Source: Phaseolus vulgaris (Eukaryota; Streptophyta; Magnoliopsida; Fabales; Fabaceae). From it: 64,000 nucleotides of DNA. Each line of letters begins with the position of its first letter. The first letter of the stretch is position 1. The stretch covers positions 14,532,698-14,596,697 of the forward strand of contig NC_023749.2 in NCBI RefSeq assembly GCF_000499845.2. The letters are read 5' to 3'. The position numbers were made by a program, and so were the translations under genes. Below are positions 11,474 through 21,462 of the stretch, piece by piece. Under the pieces are notes generated by a model. That model saw only the letters and a program-made list of their open reading frames with translations, was not told the origin of the DNA and did no database searches.

Positions 11474-13200
11474 TCAACCATCCCCTCTACAGTATAAGCC
11501 AAGACTTTTCATCCACAGTGGTGTAGAAACACTATTAGCTGGAGCATCTAACCAAAGCATGCAGTACCTTGGTAAACTATGTAACAAAAATATTATGATG
11601 AAGAAGCCTTGAAATAGTGGATGGAACTGGGGTAGGTCTGGAGGGCGTGTGAAATGGTACAGTTTCTTCCATGAATGGATGATGGTACTTTCTAGAGTAT
11701 AGATGGAAGACAAAAATGTATTCATCATAGACGATCTGATATGGTTAGCTATTTGGGGATCGTCTAAGGGTGGTGGTCTAAGGCTAGACAGTCTAGCTAG
11801 GGTAGACGGTCTAGCTAGGGTGGGAGATGGAATGAAATGTAAGTTAGGAGGTGGTGGTGGCTGGTAAAGGCTGCTTTCAGACATTCCAATTATGATAGAA
11901 GGTGTAGCCAGTGGAGATGATGGAATGAGTGATATGGGCTTAACCTTAAATAATGGAGGTTGTACTCTTTGAAGCTTTAAGGATGGAAGAATAATATCAT
12001 CTTCTTCTCCACTAGCAGTGTCTACTTGAAGGACGGGTAACATCTGCTCTTCCTCTTCTTGTATTACCTCCAAAACTATGTTAAAGCCATCTGCTAGTGC
12101 ACAATCTTGTTCAGTAGATTCAGCAAGTATAACAGCATCAACAACTTCTCCATCAAGACCTGCATCACAAGAGTTAGTGCGTTCTAAGAACTCATCTATC
12201 TCATCATCTGTACATTTAATTGGATTGGAGAAGTTAAAATCTCCTAGAAACTCAAGCACATTTTCATCCTTAGTGTTTATATGATGCACTAAATGATCTT
12301 CACATGTCACAACTTTTAATCCCTCATGATTTAGCAATGATTTCTCCTCCGTCAGTAGAGGTTGGACAGTAACATTCAATGGTGTAGCAATCTTAGGTTC
12401 AGCAAGCTCAGCTTCATGCAAATCATTCGGATTAACTTTAAAAACAGTTGATATGCCCCACTTCTTTTCGAGAGTGTCTATGGTAGAGGTAGGTGCTTCA
12501 AGGTTAGACATTCCATCAGTGCCTGGATCAAGAGTTATATCTGGATCATGAGGTGATTTCATCTCTTGAACATAATCTGCAATCTCTCCAATCATTTGAT
12601 CAGTTTTCTCTCTTCTTGCTATAACATCAACCTCCTTTTGCATTAGAATTTTTTAGCCTCCCATTCTTGATCATATTTCATGTTCATCTCCTCCATCCGC
12701 CTCACCAACTCCTCTAAAGTTGGTTCTTCCTTTTGAATTGCAATTTTGTTAGCCGCCCATTCTTGATCATATTTCATGTTGATCTCCTTCATTTGCCTTG
12801 GTTCTTCCTTTTGAATTGGATATTTGTCAGCCGCCAATTCTTGAAATTTTGTGTTAATGTCCGTCATTTTCCTCATCAACTCCTCTAAAGTTGGTTGTTC
12901 AAGATTACGAGGAGTATTATCAGTTTGCACAAATGGTTGAAAAGATGGTTGCCTTTCATCATAATAGTTTTGCTAATAAGACTGTTGACAATATGGATTA
13001 TAACGTTGAGACTGCTGAAAATGAGGTTCACATTGCTGCAGAGGCTGTTCATACTGTTGATAATATGAATTACAATGTTGAGGCAGTTGAAAGTAGGGTT
13101 CACATTGCTGCAAAGGCTGCTTATAAAACTGTGAAGATTGCTGCAAATATGGCTCATGAATATCATAATTGTAAATTTCTTTAGCTAATTTCTCTTCCAT
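11474..13200 (-). pseudogene. E2 internal ORF: Gln-rich, coiled-coil-repeat and acidic protein
   Basis: Three blocks lie head to tail on the minus strand. The first (13200-12976) is Gln/Tyr-rich with two copies of a roughly 24-residue unit starting QPLQQCEP. After an in-frame TAG at 12973-12975 the same frame continues (to 12643) into charged helical repeats, each with KYDQEW and IQKEEPTLEEL-like segments. The third block (12643-11474, 389 codons) is one base out of frame, joined at an A-run where TAA and ATG overlap. It begins MQKEVDVIARREKTDQ, is acidic in the middle and Pro-rich later. I recognise no catalytic domain. The Gln-rich part resembles the region after Gag in legume Athila-like elements, so it may be a Gag C-terminal derivative. 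Confidence 0.55.
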
Positions 13201-13644
13201 TTTGGATTTGAAAACCGGGATATGTAACAGACACCAATACCTATTAGACGCCTCAAGGCAAACTTTTTTTTTTAATTGAAAAGCAAACCAAGTAAACTCC
13301 CAGGAAAGAGAGGTGAGTCACAAGCGGACAAATTTAAAAGCCAAGTCTTTCCTAGCCAGAGTCTTCCCTGAATTGCTTTCAGTTTAAAAAAATAATCAAA
13401 GAGTAGCAACTGAAGTGTCTAACCTAAATGCAAGATCCTAAAAAAAAAAACCCTAATGCAAATGCTACACTTAATGCTTAAAAAAATAGTTAGAGAAAAA
13501 CAAATTATGTTAAAATAAATAAAGAAATAAATAAAATATAGAAAATAAAAACAGTAAACAAAAACAAAAATAGAAAGAAATAAAGATTACAAAACAAAAT
13601 AAAAGAAATAACTAAAAACATAAAAGATATAAAATAAAGGCAAA

Positions 13645-13805
13645 ATAAGATAAAGATAAAAGATATAAAGGAATAAAATAAAAACAAATCAAAACAAAAA
13701 ATAAAGATAAAAAGATATAAAGAAAGAAAATAAAACAAATCAAAACAAAAAATAAAGATAAAAGATATATAGAAAGAAAATAAAAACAAATCAAAATAAA
13801 ATAAA
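13645..13805 (-). repeat. Purine-only tandem repeat in the E2 leader
   Basis: Three copies of a roughly 51-bp unit start at about 13652, 13703 and 13753. Each contains AAAGATAAAAGATATA and ACAAATCAAAACAAAA. The minus strand, which is transcribed, is correspondingly pyrimidine-rich. The predicted products FYFLSIYLLSLFF and similar are low-complexity artefacts. Confidence 0.7.
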
Positions 13806-13997
13806 GATAAGAGATATCCTAAATATTAGATTTTTTATTTTTATTTTTATTTTTTTTCATTTTTTTTATTGCTATACTAAATAAATAAAAACTAATAGGA
13901 AGAAAATAAAGGTTAAATATGAAGAAAATAAAATTAGGAAAATAAAAAAAATTATGCAGATAAAAAGAAAAACCTGATAACCAAAATCAAATTGAAT

Positions 13998-14015
13998 TCC
14001 CCGACAACGGCGCCA
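13998..14015 (-). other. E2 primer binding site, tRNA-Asp type
   Basis: Next to the 5' LTR the minus strand reads TGGCGCCGTTGTCGGGGA. This is the tRNA-Asp 3'-end complement known from Athila-like elements, with one C-to-T change. Confidence 0.8.
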
Positions 14016-14019
14016 AATT

Positions 14020-15211
14020 TGATAATTGTCGTTTTGCTGTCAAATTAATATGATTCTAGCGTAGACTTGTCTAACACTAGAGAGATGATAGTATAATTGT
14101 GGACAAATGTCCCCAAGTCGTCTCCCAACGAATCCAATAGTAAAATCAGTTGATCAGGGTTTAAAATCTATCTGCAAGCAATAAAAGTTAGCAATAACAA
14201 TAAAGATGAAAAGGGGGTTTGAGATAGTTGTGCAAAAAATATAAAAGAGATTAAAATAGCAAATAAAAAGCGGTTGATCCCAAGTTCTTCCACCATTGAA
14301 TTCTTCATAGGTTCTCTAAAGATTAATCTTTTCTCAATCCTCCAACAGAGTTAAACCAGATTGAACATGCGCCAATCTAATTCAACTGAAACTCACCAGT
14401 AAAACATGCGTCTACTAGTTTAATCAATACCCATTTTGTTCCATGCGTATACTCCATGGGAATGCTTACCTCCTCTCCCTTGAATCATTCGCCCAAGAAA
14501 TTAATTAGAACAATGCGAATTAACTAAGAAACCAAAGTTTAAGATAAGGAAGACTCTCAATCATGCGTTCAAGTACAACCTCTCACAAAAACTAGTTTTC
14601 CAGGAGATTAGACAATAAAAACAACTGCTATAGAGAATTAAAAATCGAAACTTTTATTGAACAAAACCTCAGAACTCAATGGGGAATTACAAAAGAATCA
14701 ACCAAAAAGGTTTAGCCTTCCATGCGGAGGCAAAACAAAAGAATTACTAAGAAGAAAATAAACTAAGAAAACCCTATGAACCTCTCTCTTCTCTCCTTGA
14801 TGCTTGTGTCCTTTTATAGGCTTTTCTTCTCCAAGGATCTTGGGAAAATATTGCAGTTTAGATTTTGTAAACAGTTTCCACTTTCCATAATTCTTTTTAT
14901 TTTGCAGAAGATTTGCTTCCAATTCTGTTTCTGGAATCTTGTAGCTTTTATTTTCTCTTTCTTCTCCTCAGAATATTTTTTCTGTTCTGGTTCAAGAAGC
15001 AACTTGGACTTTTGCATATTTGGCCCATTCACAAAGGTAGATGCTTCCTCCGGATAATTTACTCTAAAAACACAAAATTAACAATAATAATAGTTAAGAC
15101 CCAAATAAACCCAATTATAAGAATATTAATTAAAACAATGGATTTATTTATTATTATAGTCCAATAATCTATGATTAAGGCTATTGTGTGTGAATAAATA
15201 TATGCTTATCA
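14020..15211 (-). repeat. E2 5' LTR
   Basis: This 1192-bp partner of 8879-10070 ends GCTTATCA just before the CCCAC duplication, after which the integrase reading of the outer element resumes. Confidence 0.92.
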
Positions 15212-15216
15212 CCCAC

Positions 15217-15509
15217 CCATATCAGCTAGAGAACAAGTTGTCCCCCAAGTAGACTGGTCCTTTCAGAGTGACAGAGGCCCTTGGGAATGGGGCGTACAGG
15301 CTTAAGACACTGGAGGAGGCGCGATTCCTCGTATATGGAATGCGACCAACCTCAAGTTTTATTTCAGTTGAACAATAGCATTGTAAATAGTTCTCAGGGG
15401 ACGTTCTTTTTCCCTTATAAGGGTTTTTTAATGAGGTCACCCAATAAAATTCGGTTGAAGTATTCTCGAGTGTTTGTACAATGCAGTTATGAATCTGTTT
15501 ACTTGTGTT
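15217..15509 (+). pseudogene. Integrase C-terminal tail and 3' flank of the outer element
   Basis: The reading PYQLENKLSPK is followed by a TAG in place of the usual Trp, then TGPFRVTEALGNGAYRLKTL, the SH3-like integrase tail of this lineage. It ends near 15375. The rest to 15509 is untranslated 3' sequence. Confidence 0.8.
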
Positions 15510-16010
15510 AGAGGTCTTGAGAGGGAAAAGGTAAGTTCGTAGAGAATGCTCCCCCCAGACGAATGGGCAGGTCAAGTCTTCCAATAGAGTCCTGCTCAAA
15601 GGTCTGAAGAGAAGACTCAAGAAGGCCAAAGGAACCTGGGCAGAAGAGGTCCCTAAAATTGTGTGGGCCTACCACACCACTCCCCAGTCCACTACCAGAG
15701 AGACACCCTTCAGCTTGGTGTATGGGTCAGATGCGATAATTCCAGTGGAGATCGAGGAGAGCTCGCCACGCTTCCAGAACTTCGTGGCTAAAGAGTCCAA
15801 CGAAGAGAGAAAGGTGAATCTGGACCTGCTGGATGAGGTCAGGGAGGAGGCAAGAACTAAAGCTGAAACATTGAAGAGAAGGGTGGAGTACAAATATAGC
15901 TCAAAGTTGAAGCCTCGCCAGTTCCAGGTCGCCGACCATGTGATGCAGAAGGCCCACCCATATCAGCTAGAGAACAAGTCTTCCAATAGAGTCCTGCTCA
16001 GAGGTCTCAG
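15510..16010 (+). repeat. Rearranged duplicate of integrase C-terminal sequence inside the 3' repeat array
   Basis: A repeat-unit start at 15510-15552 breaks off in a C-run and continues as integrase from NGQVKSSNR (15556) to HPYQLENK (15978). It then jumps back to TCTTCCAATAGAGTCCTGCT (15979-15998) and finally returns to the repeat array at AGAGGTCT. Each join falls in a short shared word. The duplicate reads KRRVEYKY where the first copy (8810) has a stop, so it was copied before that mutation or from another element. Confidence 0.8.
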
Positions 16011-16460
16011 AAGCGGGAAAGGTACGTTCGCAGAGAACACCTCCCCCTCGAGTGAGAACGCCAAGGTCGAACAAAACAGTTCACCAGATAAATCCTCTTC
16101 CGCCTTTGAGTGGAGATGAGGTTAGTTTTAAGTTGTCCCTTAGGTTAGAAGTCTCGAGAGTGGGAAAGGTAGGTTCTCAGAGAACACTTCCCCCCTCGAG
16201 TGAGAACGCCAAGGCTGAACAACCCAGTTCACAGCTAAATCCTCCCCTGACTTTGAGCAAGGGTGAGGTCAGTTCAGGACCTTCCCCATGGGTTAGAAGC
16301 CTCAAGGGTGAGCGGTTTGGTTCGTAGAGAACGCCTCCCCTTCCCTTCGAGTAAGAACACCAGGGAAAAGAAGTAAGGTTCGCCAGTTAAATCCCCCCTT
16401 GACTTTGTACAGCAAGGATGAGGTCAGATAGAGGGTCTCACCTTCCCAGGCCTTATAAAG
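16000..16460 (+). repeat. About 147-bp tandem repeats in the 3' region of the outer element
   Basis: Three diverged units begin at 16000, 16147 and 16295, with part of a fourth at 15510. Shared landmarks are AGARGTCT, GGTTCGTAGAGAAC, TCGAGTGAGAACGCC and TTGACTTTG. Tandem arrays in this position are known for Tat/Ogre elements and can seed satellites. Confidence 0.8.
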
Positions 16461-16830
16461 CAAGTTCGAAGAGTGACACTCAGAAGTTCCCTCACCTTTG
16501 TGTATGAGGGTGGTTCAGTTACAGGTTAGCATACACACCCTCGCTGCCAAAGGAAGGGCCTATAGTGGGGTCAGGGTGAGTAAGCACGCTACCTATGGTT
16601 CAAGTGGTTGCCAAAGGCGTTGTTAAAAGCGTCAGCGCGAGGTACAACAGTTAATAGTCGAAGACGAAGAACACGAGTTAAAGAAAGTCATGTGCAACGC
16701 TCAAACAGATAAAGATTGCGAAAGTTAAAGCAGTTAAAGATATGAGGCAGCTAAACGACACAAACAGTTGTAAGTAAATAAAGCATTCATAAACAAGAGA
16801 ATAATTGTTTGTTTGGAGACCAGATACAAG
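16461..16830 (+). other. Spacer between 3' repeats and antisense ORF
   Basis: No ORF is seen. It would hold the 3' end of the antisense transcript. Confidence 0.4.
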
Positions 16831-18902
16831 CTAGGATGGTGGAGCCCTTGGCACAATCTGCCCATCCACGACGTGATTCGATGTCGCGAATGGCAAGGTG
16901 TCCGTCTCAGGATGCGCGCAGGCAACCTGAGCAAAGGCGTCCTCGAACCCCGCGTCGTACACGTCAACAACATCTTCAATGAGCTCAGCCTCAGCTTTCT
17001 TGAATTTCTCGGCCTGTTGGGTAAGCTCAGCCTCCACACGACCAAGTTGCACCTCTTGATTGGTGGCCCTCTCTTTAAGTTTGGCCATCTTGGCCTTAGT
17101 TGCCTCAACCTCTTTCTCCAGCTCCATCACCTTCGTGCGCAAAGGCAGGACCCTTGACTCAAGATCCGTGTACTCTTGACCTTTGTCGAAGAGTCGTTTC
17201 TTGGTCTCCTTCTCAAACTAGTGGAGACTGCTTATCTCCTGATCCAGAGCAGTTTCACGGTTAGTGAAGATCAGGACCAGTTGAGTCAACTCCTTTTTCT
17301 TCTTTTCCTCCGCCAGTACCAAGTCTTCCTTAACCTTCGCTAGTTCCTCCTTGGCCTTTGCCAGCTTTTCCTTGGCTTGGGCCTCCACCAAGGCCACTTG
17401 CTCTTTGACCCTCACCTCAGTCCTGCTTAGGAGGGCGTGAGATTGAGCAAGGAGTTCACCGAAGCTAAGGCCAAGCCTTTCCTTCGCAGTGTCCTCATCC
17501 AGGTCCATTGCTGCCCCTTGTTGGAATCCCTTGAGTGCGTGTTGGAGGACAGCGGGTAGCTCGAGTGAGGAGGGAGTTTGCTCAGGGACAGGGGCTCTTT
17601 CACCACCACCCTCGAGTGCCAGTATGCCGCAAGGAGAGGAGGCGCTTAGAGGATGCTTCCTGAATGAGGCGGAGCAACCATGGGTCGAGGATTGGGAAGG
17701 CGTCTCTGCAAGTTTCCTTCTCCTCTTGAAGACCACCCCTCCCCGGTGTCCTCATCAGACTCTATCGCCACCACGCTCTTGGTGAGAGAAGTTGGCGTGG
17801 GCGAAGCGTGGGCAAAAGCATGGGAGGCAGCGACAGTGGGAGCAACAGTTGGGCGAAGCAGGGACTGCGACCAGAAGGATCGCGGCAAGAGGGACCGCAG
17901 TAGTAGTCGGCGAGGGGTTAGAGCACCCAGCGTCGCCAGGGGCCCCTTGGCGACGAGCAAGGGCATCAGCTAGCCTTGCCCTCTTCTCCGCGTTAAGTAC
18001 CATGCCTGCGCCAAAATCAAAGCACAAGAGATCAACACAAAATCAACCATCAGAATACAATAGTAAACACATAGACATGAGCAGAATGTACAAGCATAAC
18101 AATATGGTAATAAGTATAACAAAGCAGGTCCAGTGAACATCGGTACCAATGTAACCCTTGAGGGTCTTAGAGTCGTACTCATGTTTGATCAGTTGGGCGG
18201 TAACACCGCCCCCAGGCTCGAGAGAACCTGGCACACTTCGCGATCGGGAGGGGCCAGCTCCTCGAGAGTCTTGGGCTTCTTCACCTTTAGCTCCCTCGCC
18301 CAATATAGAGGGAAACCGTCCAGCAGGGTAGGGTCGTGCACAGAGCAACACACCCTAAGGAACTTCCCTTTGAAGCCTTTGTAAGACTGTTGGAAGAGCG
18401 TGAGGAGAATCCCTGCCACGCCGCTGAAGCTCAGCCAAAGGTTCTTCCCGGGACTCTGGGCTTCAAAGAAATGGAGGAAGACGTCCACTGAGGGAGGGTG
18501 CCCAAAGTGGTTGCACAGAATTGAGAAGGCCCAATTGTTAGGATGCAGCTGGGCGGAGGCGATGTTGATTTCTGTGAGCAACACCCTCTCGAAGCGGGTG
18601 AATGGGAGGGGCAGTTTAATCCGTTTGAAGACGGTTTGATAAAGGAAGAAGAAGGGCTCCCCCTCGTTGGACTGGTCGTCGGCGGGTTCGCCCTTAGTAC
18701 AGGGTCGAACTGAGACATAAGCATCGCTTTCGTGCCCGAAGACGCGCCCTAAACAGTCGGGTTCCCCGTCCCTGTGTTTCCTCACATCCTCACTAGAGGT
18801 GAGAGTAGAGGTCTCGACGAGAAGCTCTGTAGAGGCCTAGGGATACAAGGCTCTGTAATCTACTTGGGGTGGAGGGTTGGATGTTGTTTTCGTTCCAGCC
18901 AT
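16831..18902 (-). pseudogene. Antisense accessory ORF of Tat/Ogre element (plant transposon-protein type), spliced and decayed
   Basis: On the strand opposite to pol a protein starts at the ATG at 18902 (MAGTKTTSNPPPQVDYRAL). It has a TAG six codons later at 18837-18839 and continues in frame with a domain (LPFTRFERVLL, LHPNNWAFSILC, FFEAQSPGKNLWLSFSG) that resembles the 'putative gypsy type transposon' family PF04195. A one-base loss in a G-run near 18210 shifts the frame. The reading then reaches a good donor (ATTG|GTACCG, 18147/18146) and acceptor (GCGCAG|GC, exon from 18005), which join in phase. The last exon ends in long Lys/Glu coiled coils (17500-16831), interrupted by TAG at 17218-17220. 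Such antisense ORFs are known before the 3' LTR in this lineage; their role is unknown. Confidence 0.7.
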
Positions 18903-19454
18903 CTCGAAGAAAGCTAAAAAGTAAGAAAAAGAAAGAAGAAAACAAGGGTTTAGAAGGAGGTGATGGCGTAACTCAACAAAACCAGAAAAACCCCACTCTC
19001 GAAGAAAACCCAGAAAAACAGAGGAACGGGGAAAAAGTAGAGAAAGCTTAAAATGCAAGAATTTAAACAGGCCCAGGCAGTTATCAAAGTGCGAAATCAA
19101 AGAACGAGGACGATCAATCCGTAAAAATCATACCTTTGTTAGTGAGAGTGGAAGGTTCTGGTTTTTCGCGAAGAGGAATGTGAGCGCTTGAAGAAGAAGA
19201 AGATTGAGAGATTGCAAGTGTTTCTGAGAATAATGGAACAGTGAGGGGAAGCGCGCGTTTTCGAAAAACTTAACGTAAACTAAGAAGCGCAAACGACGTT
19301 AAGTCCTGGTTGTTGGATCAAGACACATGTGCACATATCAACATGCATAGAGAAATGTCACTTCAGTGCACTGTTCACGTCTTGTCACACAGAGCCACGT
19401 AGGTCGCCAGGGGCGAGGACTTAGTCTCTTCGTTGAACAAGTTAACAGCTCGAG
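18903..19454. other. Upstream region of the antisense ORF / 3' flank of the outer element
   Basis: No plus-strand ORF is seen. This should contain the promoter of the antisense transcript. I see no clear TATA box. Confidence 0.4.
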
Positions 19455-19467
19455 ACTAGGGGGCTTA
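19455..19467 (+). other. Polypurine tract of the outer element
   Basis: GACTAGGGGGCTTA lies directly before TGTACCGACC, the start of the 3' LTR. Confidence 0.65.
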
Positions 19468-19565
19468 TGTACCGACCAGTCCTCGGGCGTAGGTGATTGC
19501 TAGTGACGTGGGGCCACATAAGCTGGGTCCCACGAGCAGCAGGGGGTCGAGGAGAGGCCAAGCCT
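19468..19565 (+). repeat. 3' LTR stub of the outer element
   Basis: The LTR starts TGTACCGACCAG after the PPT and is cut off after about 98 bp, where minus-strand gag sequence of another element begins. Confidence 0.6.
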
Positions 19566-19900
19566 CAAAAGTAATCTTGGGCGTTATGTAATTGATTGAT
19601 ATGACAACGTCCATAATCGCCTGTGAAAATGGTTTTGGGTGAGCCCTTAGCTGGACAATCGGGCCTCGCTCCCCTGTGGAGCGTCTGTCAAGTTGTTGTA
19701 GACTCCTACGCAATTCCTTATTGGTCTTGTGTAACTCATCATTGCTTGCTCGGGATATGTCTATTTCCGCCATCAACTAGTCTTGTTTGAGTAGATGCTT
19801 AGTTCGAGCTTCCGCTGTGAGTCTCTCCTATTCATTCTTGGATGTTGTCATTGCCTCCTTAAGAGCACTCACAATTTCCATAAGCTGTTATAGTGGGGTT
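19566..19900 (-). pseudogene. Gag N-terminal fragment of the truncated Tat-like element
   Basis: Minus-strand reading gives a helical segment (SALKEAMTTSKNE, stop, ERLTAEARTKHLL) and then AEIDISRASNDELHKTNKEL. It continues to HPKPFSQAIMDVV and ITPKITF, the usual lead-in to the Gag core of Tat-type elements. Two stops lie before MAEID (start codon at 19773 or 19776). After ITPKITF the similarity ends at the junction near 19565. Gag would package element RNA; here only the first tenth or so of the protein survives. Confidence 0.65.
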
Positions 19901-19993
19901 GTAATTCCCTTCAGATCCCAATGGACATTGTCTTGTATTCCTCATCATGTCTAGGAACTCGAGCACAACTGCAGGTGGGATCTGGTTTTATCA

Positions 19994-20012
19994 GGCCCCA
20001 CGGTGGGCGCCA
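19994..20012 (-). other. Primer binding site of the truncated Tat-like element
   Basis: The minus strand reads TGGCGCCCACCGTGGGGCC two bases after the LTR. This sequence is the primer site common in Tat/RIRE2-type elements. Confidence 0.75.
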
Positions 20013-20014
20013 AA

Positions 20015-20743
20015 TGTTCTTGCCGATTGACTTGCTCGTCGGTTGACTCTTATGACAAGATCTAACTTCGTCAGTCTCTTCACGAATCCATCATATCTCT
20101 TGTTGCTCTTAAACGTAGCTCCGTTGAAATAGAGGGGGGCCCTACCTGTTGATTGCACTCTGACGATCAAGTCAGTTATAAGAGTTTAAGAAGTAGTAAG
20201 TTTCAGTCTTAGAAACAGCATACCTTAACCTAGGGTCTCAAGCCCCTTTTATAGCTTACCTCTTGTAACAACTTTCTATCACGAAAATATAATCTCAACT
20301 GAAAGCACACTCAACAAAAAATATTTTGTTCAGGGGCACACTCTCACGGTGAACATAATCTATAAAATAATAAGAGAATAACCACCAGGGCATTAACTCA
20401 TGTACCAACATCAAGGGTCCATTCTGCTTACGTAGGCACCCTACTTAGTGCTACGCTATCTTTCATTACCTCTGCGTGCCCTAAAACACATAGGCTTAGG
20501 TTTGAAAAGAAAACACTACTTCAACTAGACCCTATGCGCACTAAGTGCACCCCTACAATTACCCCTCGCTAGTCACCTAGGCCTTACGTATAAAGAATTA
20601 CCTTAATTATACAAAAATGGACTTATACATACAACTAGGGCCCAATTACATGGCCCGTTATTCTGGCCCAAGGGCCGAGCTGACCTGTTTGTGCCATGTA
20701 CCAAGGTCCGACCACTGAGTTCTAAGCGCTCTGGTCCAGTACA
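20015..20743 (-). repeat. LTR of the truncated Tat-like element
   Basis: This 729-bp unit runs TGTTC to GTACA on the plus strand. The inner end is fixed by the primer site. The outer end is my best reading, because no second copy is present to confirm it. Confidence 0.6.
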
Positions 20744-20876
20744 TTTTCCTTGAAAAGTTCCTTCGAGAAGAATGAAAAGACTAGATGACGTTGTAAAAGA
20801 TATCCCTTACTAAGGCAAATTATCATCAACCTGTCACTGCTAAGTTATCATTCACATTCTATAGCTACAGGTTCCA

Positions 20877-20948
20877 ATGGCTTCAACTGAAGGGCCACAA
20901 GCATATGAGGAAGAGAAGCATCTTTTGTCCCTTCCAAAAGAAAGGACG
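20877..20948 (+). pseudogene. Sulfotransferase N-terminal fragment
   Basis: ATG at 20877 opens MASTEGPQAYEEEKHLLSLP followed by KER, the acidic N-terminus and SLPKE motif of plant cytosolic sulfotransferases (compare LTLSLPKE in the gene at 22403). Similarity stops after 24 codons and a TGA follows at 20973-20975. It is a broken relic of a paralogue in the opposite direction to the nearby gene. Confidence 0.6.
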
Positions 20949-21138
20949 ATATTCGTGTGTCTCATGTCGGTTTGACTTATGTAATTTGCGTCATTTTTAT
21001 TGACCGACACAAATTAATTTTGCTTCCATGCTTTTTTGGTTGGTTTCTTGGCGACGCATTACTGACGTTTATTCATCAATTTTCTTTGATTTACATTCGT
21101 CTTTTGCCGACGAAAAATGATGTTTCTGTGGTAGTTAT
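20949..21138. other. Insert between sulfotransferase scraps, possibly a CACTA-type end
   Basis: On the minus strand it opens CTACCACAGAAACATCA and contains CGTCGG and GACG words, a style seen at CACTA transposon ends. The leading CA and a matching opposite end are not visible. Confidence 0.25.
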
Positions 21139-21185
21139 TTCACCCTTCTGAAAGAAGTGCTTCTTCTCTGCCACATTGCCTAATA
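21139..21185 (-). pseudogene. Sulfotransferase C-terminal scrap
   Basis: The minus strand reads NVAEKKHFFQKGEI, matching ENKDFFRKGEI of the intact-length gene next door, which lies in the PAPS-binding C-terminal segment. It is only about 14 residues long and ends at the insert boundary. Confidence 0.4.
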
Positions 21186-21462
21186 TACAACAGTGAACAA
21201 TTTTTAATACAGAACTCTAGAGTCATGGTTAAAAGAATTGTAAGAGACAAGAAGTTCGAAGCTAGATGATTTTTTTTATTGGCTGGAAGCTATATAAACA
21301 TAGTTCTTTATTTATCAAAAGCATAAAAATAGTACATCTTTATTTATCAAAAGCAAAGATCACAATATCATTTGTTCTACACAATACAACATGTTGGCTC
21401 TTATGGACTCACATATTGCATTGGAATCTAGGAATGCACTTTAAATGATAGACCTGATCCAC

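Larger units (their letters stand above)
8879..15211 (-). mobile_element. Nested element E2: non-autonomous gypsy-type element with tRNA-Asp primer site
   Basis: LTRs at 8879-10070 and 14020-15211 (1192 bp each) begin TGATA and end TATCA or a mutated form, inside the target duplication CCCAC (8874-8878 and 15212-15216). I count about a dozen LTR differences, so it is older than E1 but still fairly young. The primer site and PPT show minus-strand orientation. No protease, RT, RNase H or integrase is present. The internal region codes a glutamine-rich and coiled-coil protein of unknown role. The primer-site type is the one used by Athila-like elements. Confidence 0.92.
1..19565 (+). mobile_element. 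Outer Tat/Ogre-like Ty3/gypsy element remnant, interrupted by two nested elements
   Basis: Reading across the two insertions gives the order gag end, protease, RT start, RNase H, integrase, 3' tandem repeats, antisense ORF, PPT and LTR start, all but the antisense ORF on the plus strand. A second RNase H between RT and integrase, together with an antisense ORF before the 3' LTR, is known for the Tat/Ogre branch. The coding parts carry many stop codons, a large RT deletion and lost integrase catalytic residues, so the element is dead. Its 5' end lies outside the window. The host sequence resumes exactly after each insertion: 2293 continues at 7938 and 8878 at 15217. Confidence 0.9.
19566..20743 (-). 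mobile_element. Truncated Tat-like element, 5' end only
   Basis: On the minus strand the order is LTR (20743-20015), primer site (20012-19994), leader and gag start (to about 19566). Everything downstream is missing. The LTR begins TGTACTGGACCAG, similar in its first bases to the 3' LTR stub at 19468 but otherwise different, so it belongs to another family of the same lineage. Confidence 0.75.

Noticed and set aside
13505..13794. Hydrophobic ORF rich in Phe, Leu and Ile on the minus strand
   Set aside because: It is a translation of the purine-only tandem repeats in the E2 leader, low complexity.
16000..16460. CRISPR-like array
   Set aside because: The units are directly adjacent and diverged along their whole length, with no unique spacers; the DNA is plant nuclear.
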